A DNA stretch of 17,554 nt from JBIOWF01 sp044868295 (GTDB lineage Bacteria > Actinomycetota > Actinomycetes > Streptosporangiales > Streptosporangiaceae). This document shows positions 1 to 4,833 of the stretch, piece by piece; position 1 is the first letter of the stretch, and every line of letters begins with the position of its first letter. Position numbers and translations under genes: made by a program. The notes under the pieces were generated by a model, which saw nothing but the letters and a program-made list of their open reading frames with translations, made no database searches and was not told where the DNA came from. The DNA is taken from positions 1-17,554 of the forward strand of contig JBIOWF010000271.1 of the NCBI GenBank assembly GCA_044868295.1, read 5' to 3'.

Positions 1-29
1 GGAATGCCCGAGTCGTGCTGTTCTGGAGG

Positions 30-90
30 TCTGTCTCCCGATGGAATCTCAGGGAACCGAGATAGTCAGGAACTCCGGTTCACGGACTCC
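30..90 (-). other. Downstream flank of the Ig-like protein gene, with a weak hairpin
   Basis: An inverted repeat, GAACCG (54-59) and CGGTTC (76-81) with a 16-nt loop, lies just beyond the stop codon of the minus-strand gene. It could be part of a terminator, but the stem is only 6 bp and has no T-run. I see no other feature at this edge. Confidence 0.2.
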
Positions 91-1467
91 TCAGCTCTCG
101 ACAGTGACCCACTTCTTCCGGCTCGACGAGCCGTCGGCCTCGTCGTTGCCGCTGAAGAGGACCTTCCAGTACCCGGACTTCCGCGCCTTGACCTTGATCG
201 AGAAGTTGCCCGAATCATTGGTGTACGCGTTCTTGACCTTCTTCCAGCCCTGCTTCGACCGGAACCACAGGGTGACCTTCTGCTCGCCGTACGAGTCCCA
301 GCCGTCGTCATACGCCTGGAGCTTGCCCTTGAATCGAACCTTGCTGCCGTAGTCCACGGTCCTGGGCGAGGCCTTGAACCGGGTGATGCGGGTGTCGTAG
401 GTGGTGCCGTTGTCCCCGTCATCCGACGGCGGCCGGTTGCCGTTGCCGTTCACGTCGACGTGCACTTGCGCCTGGGCGCCCTTGATGTCGGCCGAACCGG
501 CGTACTCGGCCCGCCACCAGCCGGACTTCCGCGCGGTGACGTCCGCGTCGAACGTGCCGTCCTGGGCGGTCGAGGGGGTGGTCACGCGCTGCCACGTGGA
601 GGTGCCGTCCTCCTGGAAAAGGAGGTTGACCTGGGTGCCCTTGATCGGAGTCCAGGCGTTCGCCGCACCGGTCTCGAGCGTGCCGCGCAGGTGCACCTTG
701 GAGCCCGCTCTCACGGACTGCGGGCGGGCGGCTATAGAGATACGGGAGTCCTTCTTCGACTGTCCGCCCTGCTGCCGGACGCTGACCAGGATCTCCCTGC
801 TGATCGAGCCTTCGGTTTTGGGGTTTCCTTCGAACACCGCGCGATACCGGCCGGTCTTGGAGGGCTTCTGCTTCACGATGAAGTGGCCCTGGCCATCGGT
901 CGTGGCCGATCCGACGCGGCTGTACGACCCCGCTCCGTCCGGTTTGAAGGAGACGAACACCCTCTGCCCGGTGTAGTTCTTCCAGGCCGGGCCACTCCAG
1001 TGCTGCAGAGAGCCCTGCAGCGTCACCTCCCCGCCCTGGTTGACCGTGGTCGGCGTGGCGTTGAGGTCCGCCCGGGTGGCCAGGTGGACCTCGAAGGTCT
1101 TGGCCGCCGTCGTCGACGCGCCGTCCTTGGTCGCCGTGGCCAGTAGCTTCCAGGTGCCCGGCCGGTCGCTCGACGTGAAGGTGCGGCTGGCGGTGGGATT
1201 GGTCCCGCCCGTGACCTGGAGATCGATCGTCTTGCCGGCACTGTCGACAAGCTTGGCCGAGCCGGGTGCCCCGCCGATGGTGCGGAAGTTGAACATCGCC
1301 TTCGTGCCCGCGGCGTCCTTCACGACCACGGTGCCGGGCGCCACGGTCAGCTGGGTGGGCGCCGGTGGGGCGGTCGCGGCGTTCGCGGGTGCGGCGACAA
1401 GAACCAGACTGCCCAGAGCGGTCGCTCCGATGACAGCGTGAATGCGTCCGAGCATTCGGTGAACCAT
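91..1467 (-). CDS. Secreted protein with Ig-like beta-sandwich repeats
   Basis: The product is 458 aa and probably exported. The N-terminus (MVHRMLGRIHAVIGATALGS, then a hydrophobic stretch ending at PANA-AT) is a Sec-type signal peptide of about 30 residues. After a first domain (about 31-125) come three related units of roughly 100 residues, near 133-233, 242-342 and 361-458. Each has a 'ATP/ARP/ASP..V..G..V.L.G.L' opening, a W-rich middle, and a 'G.F...V.A.KSG.WR..Y.G' ending, the pattern of bacterial Ig-like sandwich repeats. A Gly/Asn/Asp-rich linker (NGNGNRPPSDDGDNG) precedes the last repeat. There is no LPXTG or C-terminal membrane helix, so release or loose wall association is inferred. 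The stop is TGA. The GGGGGAAGG stretch lies very close to the first ATG; a second in-frame ATG at 1455 (MLGRIH) is an alternative start. I do not recognise a specific function; adhesion or wall binding is a guess. Confidence 0.82.
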   Translation of the reverse strand: MVHRMLGRIHAVIGATALGSLVLVAAPANAATAPPAPTQLTVAPGTVVVKDAAGTKAMFNFRTIGGAPGSAKLVDSAGKTIDLQVTGGTNPTASRTFTSSDRPGTWKLLATATKDGASTTAAKTFEVHLATRADLNATPTTVNQGGEVTLQGSLQHWSGPAWKNYTGQRVFVSFKPDGAGSYSRVGSATTDGQGHFIVKQKPSKTGRYRAVFEGNPKTEGSISREILVSVRQQGGQSKKDSRISIAARPQSVRAGSKVHLRGTLETGAANAWTPIKGTQVNLLFQEDGTSTWQRVTTPSTAQDGTFDADVTARKSGWWRAEYAGSADIKGAQAQVHVDVNGNGNRPPSDDGDNGTTYDTRITRFKASPRTVDYGSKVRFKGKLQAYDDGWDSYGEQKVTLWFRSKQGWKKVKNAYTNDSGNFSIKVKARKSGYWKVLFSGNDEADGSSSRKKWVTVES

Positions 1468-1714
1468 CCTTCCCCCTGTTCGACGGAGCGGTTGGGGAAC
1501 CGCGCCATCTCCTACAGGGAGTACTTGTCGGATGGATGCCAGTTATTACAGCCATCCTCAAACTTTTTCGGACATTGCCGAAATGGATCGCTCCATACAG
1601 GGATTTCGCTTTTTACCGAACGGTCGATTGTCATGTTCGGCCGGTTCACGTCGGCGTGGCCGCTGCCGCCCGTCAAAGGCCGGGCGAGGCCCTCATGGTC
1701 CCTAAGCTGATGGC
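1468..1714. promoter_or_regulatory. Divergent intergenic region with clustered inverted repeats
   Basis: This 247-nt region separates the minus-strand Ig-like gene from the plus-strand MetE-like gene, and its centre (about 1540-1640) is visibly AT-richer than its surroundings. It holds four inverted repeats: GGATGG(1530-1535)/CCATCC(1552-1557); TTTCGG(1566-1571)/CCGAAA(1578-1583); ATGGA(1583-1587)/TCCAT(1592-1596); and CCGAAC(1616-1621)/GTTCGG(1635-1640). On the minus strand TGTAATAACT (complement of about 1541-1550) is a possible -10 for the Ig-like gene. The palindromes look like binding sites for one or more regulators, but none matches a consensus I can name. Confidence 0.4.
1703..1708 (+). 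promoter_or_regulatory. Candidate -10 box for the MetE-like gene (leaderless)
   Basis: TAAGCT fits the actinobacterial TANNNT -10 form and ends exactly 6 nt before the GTG start at 1715, the spacing expected for a leaderless transcript. No Shine-Dalgarno sequence is visible before that GTG, which agrees. A clear -35 is not visible. Confidence 0.4.
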
Positions 1715-2719
1715 GTGAACGACTATCCGTGGGACGAGGCCGCCGCGACCGGGATCGGGTCGCATCCCGGCGAGGACCACATCGAGGCGCTCCGCGTGGT
1801 CTTCGGCGAACTGCCCCTGCCGTACCTGCCGGAGCTTCCCGCCAGGGGAGTGGGTGCGGACATGATCGGCCGGACCGCGTCCCTGCTGGTCGAGCTGCCC
1901 GTCGAGGTGCAGCCCTCGGGGTGGAGGTTCGCCGACCGGCCCGGCCGCGACGCCAAGCGTGCCCGCGATCACCTCGTTCGCGACCTCGACGGACTGGAGG
2001 AGGTGGCGCAGGGCTACGAAGGGCCGTTGAAGATCCAGGTGTGCGGTCCGTGGACCCTCGCCGGAGCCATCGAGCTGCGATACGGCGACAAGACGCTCGC
2101 CGACGCGGGAGCCGTACAGGATCTGGTGGAGTCTTTCGCCGAGGGCCTGGCGGAGCACATCGCCGCGGTGCGCGCCCGGGTCCCGGGCGCCGAGGTGATC
2201 GTGCAGCTGGACGAGCCCGGCCTGCCCGGCGTGCTCGCCGGAACGGTGCCGACCGCGTCAGGGTTCGGCCGGCTGCGCGCCGTCGAGGCGCCCGTCGCCG
2301 CCGAGCAGCTGCGTGCCGCGCTCCCCGGCGCTTTCACGATCGTCCACTGCTGCGCGCCGGATGTGCCGTTCGCGGTCCTCCGTATGGCGGGCGTCAACGG
2401 GATCTCGCTTGACGCGGCCCTGCTGCGGCGACGGGACGAGGACCTCATCGGCGAGGCGATCGAGGCCGGGACGGCGTTCCTGCTCGGGGTCGTGCCGGGC
2501 GCCGATGCCCGGCTCCCGGACATCGGTGTCGTCGCCAAGCCCGCGCTCGAACTGTGGCGGAGGCTCGGCTTCGCGCCGTCACGGCTCGCCCGGCAGGTCT
2601 TGCTCACGCCGTCGTGCGGACTCGCCGGCGCCTCGCCCGCGTACGTCAAGGCCGCGCTCGCCCGCTGCCGCGACGCAGCGCGCGTGCTCCGCGAGGACCC
2701 CGGCGAGCAGCCTCGATGA
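1715..2719 (+). CDS. Stand-alone MetE C-terminal-like protein (cobalamin-independent methionine synthase family)
   Basis: The product is 334 aa, about the size of the C-terminal catalytic barrel of MetE and well short of full MetE (about 750 aa). The zinc-site pattern of that family is visible: His211-x-Cys213 in IVHCCAPD, an acidic residue 20 positions on (Asp233 in GISLDAALL, where E. coli MetE has Glu), and Cys301 in LLTPSCGLAG. This predicts a cytosolic zinc methyltransferase-like enzyme, but without the N-terminal MetE half its methyl donor is uncertain. In actinobacteria a gene of this family commonly sits just upstream of ligA, as here, although a DUF11 gene now intervenes. The start is the GTG at 1715, supported by the -10-like box 6 nt upstream and the lack of an RBS. 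The very end of the gene is repeated in degenerate form at 2769-2799. Confidence 0.85.
   Translation: MNDYPWDEAAATGIGSHPGEDHIEALRVVFGELPLPYLPELPARGVGADMIGRTASLLVELPVEVQPSGWRFADRPGRDAKRARDHLVRDLDGLEEVAQGYEGPLKIQVCGPWTLAGAIELRYGDKTLADAGAVQDLVESFAEGLAEHIAAVRARVPGAEVIVQLDEPGLPGVLAGTVPTASGFGRLRAVEAPVAAEQLRAALPGAFTIVHCCAPDVPFAVLRMAGVNGISLDAALLRRRDEDLIGEAIEAGTAFLLGVVPGADARLPDIGVVAKPALELWRRLGFAPSRLARQVLLTPSCGLAGASPAYVKAALARCRDAARVLREDPGEQPR
2688..2719 (+). repeat. 3' end of the MetE-like gene, copy 1 of a duplication
   Basis: These last 32 nt of the gene, stop codon included, align with 2769-2799. The first 13 nt (TCCGCGAGGACCC) are identical, one C is absent from copy 2, GGCGAGC is identical, and both end in TGA. 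I count 27 matches over 32 columns. Confidence 0.7.
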
Positions 2720-2768
2720 CCCCCAGGCGGCCCCGGTGGCCCGAGGCGGCTGCGACGGTGCAGCGTTT

Positions 2769-2799
2769 TCCGCGAGGACCCGGCGAGCGGCCCGGGTGA
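2769..2799 (+). repeat. Degenerate duplicate of the MetE-like gene 3' end, copy 2
   Basis: This non-coding copy lies about 81 nt downstream of copy 1. Similarity extends weakly upstream (GACGCAGCG at 2672-2680 against GACGGTGCAGCG at 2754-2765). The terminal TGA is kept although nothing is translated here. The simplest reading is an old local tandem duplication of the gene's 3' end that has since decayed. Confidence 0.65.
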
Positions 2800-2871
2800 G
2801 TCCCGGGCGAGCGCGAGTCCGTCGATACGACGACACGCGGTTGCAAGCGCACCGCAAGCGGTCTGCTGTTC

Positions 2872-2914
2872 TCTTGATCAGCGGGAGCCGTGTCCTGTCC
2901 TCGGCACGGCTCCC
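2872..2914 (+). repeat. Flanking hairpin repeat, copy A (upstream of the DUF11 gene)
   Basis: This 43-nt element consists of TCTTGATCA, a short joint, GGGAGCCGTG, a 12-nt loop and CACGGCTCCC. It aligns with 4723-4766 with 38 matches over 44 columns. Both stem arms are identical in the two copies, and the differences lie mainly in the loop and joint. Weaker similarity continues about 25 nt upstream. Confidence 0.75.
2883..2914 (+). terminator. Hairpin terminator after the MetE-like gene
   Basis: GGGAGCCGTG (2883-2892) pairs perfectly with CACGGCTCCC (2905-2914) around a 12-nt loop. Two more outer G-C pairs are possible if C2915 bulges. There is no T-run, as is common for actinobacterial intrinsic terminators. 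It lies about 160 nt after the MetE-like stop. Confidence 0.55.
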
Positions 2915-3033
2915 CGCCCGGCGACCGGACGCACCGCCACCTGCCGTGCCGGTGTCGCGTCCGCCGGCCTGGGCGCAGCGCACCTCGCTTTGCGAGTGAT
3001 ACGCGCCGCGGGCAGGGCGTGCCGCCACCTGGT

Positions 3034-3043
3034 TGTCGCGACA
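3034..3043. promoter_or_regulatory. Operator-like palindrome TGTCGCGACA
   Basis: This is a perfect 10-bp palindrome about 110 nt before the DUF11 start. CGCGACACC (3037-3045) is also the exact reverse complement of GGTGTCGCG at 2951-2959, so a related half-site lies 80 nt upstream. It could be a repressor or activator site for the DUF11 gene; the regulator is unknown. Confidence 0.35.
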
Positions 3044-3093
3044 CCTGATTACTTCATGACACCAATCTTCACTCTCTGTAGTCGCACGTGTTA

Positions 3094-3134
3094 GAAAGAT
3101 CGTTGATCTTTCCGAGAGATCGTCGATTTTCCGA
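3094..3134. promoter_or_regulatory. GATC-rich palindrome plus tandem repeat in the DUF11 leader
   Basis: GAAAGATC (3094-3101) and GATCTTTC (3105-3112) form an 8-bp perfect inverted repeat with a 3-nt spacer. The block AGATCGTTGATCTTTCCGA (3097-3115) is repeated with small changes at 3117-3134, giving a tandem repeat with a 20-nt period, about two helical turns. It ends 10 nt before the RBS. It could be an operator for a protein binding one DNA face twice, or a leader RNA hairpin affecting translation. Confidence 0.45.
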
Positions 3135-3154
3135 CAGCACCTACAGGAGGCTTC

Positions 3155-4663
3155 GTGATACCCGCGCATGCCGGTCGCATCGCGACCCTTGCCGCAGTCC
3201 TGCTCTCTGGCCTGTTCACCGCCGCGCCCGCCGTACATGCCGCCGGCATGTCGGCGGCGCCGGACCCGGCCTCATGCCCGGATCGGGTGGCGTTGGTCAA
3301 CGCCGGGTTCGAACAACCCGTTCTCACATCGAGCTGGGGGTTCTTCCCCGACGCGTCCCAGGCGCAGTCGCCCAACCGGGTGCCCGGCTGGCTGACCACC
3401 GCCACCGACCACCAGATCGAGATCTGGAAGTCCGGCGCGTTCGGCGTGGTCGGAGCGGAAGGCGGCCAGTTCGCCGAGCTTAACGCCAATCAGGTTTCGA
3501 CCCTCTACCAGGACCTTCCCACCACGCCGGGCGCGCAGCTCTACTGGCGGCTCTCGCATCGCGGCCGCGCGGGTCAGGACACCATGGCACTCGACATCGG
3601 CGCTCCGGGGGCGGGCGTCGAGCAGCGGCGCATGACCGACGGCACCGCGGCGTGGGGCCGCTATTCGGGGGTCTACACGGTGCCGACCGGACAGACGGTC
3701 ACCAGGTTCGCCTTCCGCTCCGTCTCGGCGGCCGGCGGGAACCAGAGCATCGGCAACTTCCTCGACGGCATCTTCTTCGGCACTCCACCCTGTGTCGTGG
3801 TGACCAAGACCGCTGCTCCGGCCGGGCCGGTCGATGTGGGTGACATCGTCACCTACCGGCTAACGGCCAAGAACGGAGGTGGCGGCGCCGCGGAGAACGT
3901 GACGCTCACGGACGCGATTCCGGCGGGCACCAGCTACGTGCCCGGCTCGCTGAAGGTCGTCGACGGCCCGAACACCGGCGCGAAGACCGACCAGACGGGA
4001 GACGATCAGGCGTACGCCGACACCTCCGCCGGCCGGGTGGTCTTCCATCTGGGCAATGGCGCGTCCGCGACGAGTGGCGGAAACCTGCCGAGCACCGCCC
4101 AGGTCCCGGACGGGACCACGGTGGAGTTCCGCGTGCGGGTCGACCTGTCCGGCGCGGGGACGCAGCTCAGCAACAAGGGCACGGTCTCCTACGAGAACCG
4201 GCTCGGAGCGACGCCGGAGCAGCTGGTCTCCACCTCGAACGAGGCGCTCACCAAGGTGAATCCCGCCGCCGATCTCAAAGTGGTCAAGTCCGCCGACCTG
4301 ACCAAGGTCACCGTGGGTCAGACGGTCGTCTACCGTGTCCGGGTCACGAACGACGGGCCCAACGACGCGACCGGAGTGATCGTTGACGACGCCCTCCCGG
4401 CCAACCTCCGGTTCATCTCCGCCCACGCGTCCATCGGAAGCTACGATCCCGCCACCCAGAAGTGGACCGTCGGCGGGCTCGCCAAGGGCAAGTCGGCCGT
4501 GCTGAGGATCAGGGCCAAGGCGGCGACGGTCGCGGAGACCGTCAACAAGGCGAACGCTCACGGCAACGAACTCGACCCGGACAAAGCCAACAACACCGAC
4601 TCCGTGGAGATCTGTGTCCAGCCGGGATCCTGCACCACCTGCCAGACGCGGACGTGGACCTGA
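3155..4663 (+). CDS. Secreted protein with two DUF11 repeats (possibly 3'-truncated)
   Basis: The product is 502 aa. A signal peptide covers about residues 1-29 (hydrophobic core TLAAVLLSGLF, then VHA-AG). Residues about 46-212 form a beta-sandwich domain opening with LVNAGFEQPVL, of the kind found in DUF642/carbohydrate-binding-like proteins. Two DUF11 (conserved repeat) domains follow, from about 213 (CVVVTKTAAP) and about 371 (AADLKVVKS), each with the 'VGD.VTYR.....N.G...A..V...D.LP' pattern. Such proteins are usually surface-exposed and structural. The protein ends abruptly after CVQPGSCTTCQT with Cys487, Cys493 and Cys496 and no sorting signal. Just past this point the +1 frame reads DLSLTMNTVAPVPGAV, which looks like the start of a further DUF11 unit, so a frameshift or truncation is likely. 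The start is the GTG at 3155, with AGGAGG 4 nt upstream. Hairpin repeats flank the gene. Confidence 0.82.
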   Translation: MIPAHAGRIATLAAVLLSGLFTAAPAVHAAGMSAAPDPASCPDRVALVNAGFEQPVLTSSWGFFPDASQAQSPNRVPGWLTTATDHQIEIWKSGAFGVVGAEGGQFAELNANQVSTLYQDLPTTPGAQLYWRLSHRGRAGQDTMALDIGAPGAGVEQRRMTDGTAAWGRYSGVYTVPTGQTVTRFAFRSVSAAGGNQSIGNFLDGIFFGTPPCVVVTKTAAPAGPVDVGDIVTYRLTAKNGGGGAAENVTLTDAIPAGTSYVPGSLKVVDGPNTGAKTDQTGDDQAYADTSAGRVVFHLGNGASATSGGNLPSTAQVPDGTTVEFRVRVDLSGAGTQLSNKGTVSYENRLGATPEQLVSTSNEALTKVNPAADLKVVKSADLTKVTVGQTVVYRVRVTNDGPNDATGVIVDDALPANLRFISAHASIGSYDPATQKWTVGGLAKGKSAVLRIRAKAATVAETVNKANAHGNELDPDKANNTDSVEICVQPGSCTTCQTRTWT

Positions 4664-4728
4664 GCCTGACGATGAACACCGTGGCCCCGGTGCCGGGCGC
4701 GGTGCGTGAGGTTCGACGTATTTCTTGA
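4630..4728 (+). pseudogene. Frameshifted remnant of a third DUF11 repeat
   Basis: In the +1 frame relative to the preceding gene the sequence reads ADVDLSLTMNTVAPVPGAV, then a stop at 4726-4728. It resembles the opening of a DUF11 unit (compare AADLKVVKS...VTVGQTV and CVVVTKTAAPAGPVDVGD upstream). It breaks off where hairpin copy B begins. The resemblance is short, so this is a tentative call. Confidence 0.4.
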
Positions 4729-4766
4729 TCAAGTGGGAGCCGTGCATTGTGCTCGGCACGGCTCCC
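4723..4766 (+). repeat. Flanking hairpin repeat, copy B (downstream of the DUF11 gene)
   Basis: This is the second copy of the element at 2872-2914. It includes the 10-bp palindrome CTTGATCAAG (4724-4733), followed by the same two stem arms. Together the two copies are direct repeats bracketing about 1.8 kb that contains only the DUF11 gene. Confidence 0.75.
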
Positions 4767-4768
4767 AC
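4733..4768 (+). terminator. Hairpin terminator after the DUF11 gene
   Basis: GTGGGAGCCGTG (4733-4744) pairs perfectly with CACGGCTCCCAC (4757-4768): a 12-bp stem with a 12-nt loop, about 70 nt past the DUF11 stop and 65 nt before ligA. There is no T-run. Confidence 0.65.
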
Positions 4769-4833
4769 GCCTCCGGATGTCGGTGGGCGGCGATACGGTT
4801 TCCCTGGGTCGTTGACGAGGGGAGACGAGTGTC

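Larger units (their letters stand above)
2720..3154. other. 435-nt intergenic region before the DUF11 gene
   Basis: I see no coding gene. In order it holds the degenerate 3'-end duplicate (2769-2799), a small inverted repeat CGTCG-ATA-CGACG (2820-2832), the first copy of the flanking hairpin (2872-2914), a CCGCCACCTG direct repeat (2934-2943 and 3022-3031), the palindrome TGTCGCGACA (3034-3043), and the GATC-rich palindrome and tandem repeat (3094-3134). The end of the region is the leader of the DUF11 gene, with AGGAGG at 3145-3150. Confidence 0.6.

Noticed and set aside
3094..3134. GATC cluster as a replication origin or methylation-controlled site
   Set aside because: No DnaA boxes or origin genes are nearby, and GATC adenine methylation control is not a known actinobacterial feature.
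4724..4733. CTTGATCAAG as the terminal inverted repeat of an insertion sequence
   Set aside because: There is no transposase, no target-site duplication, and the two elements are direct rather than inverted repeats.
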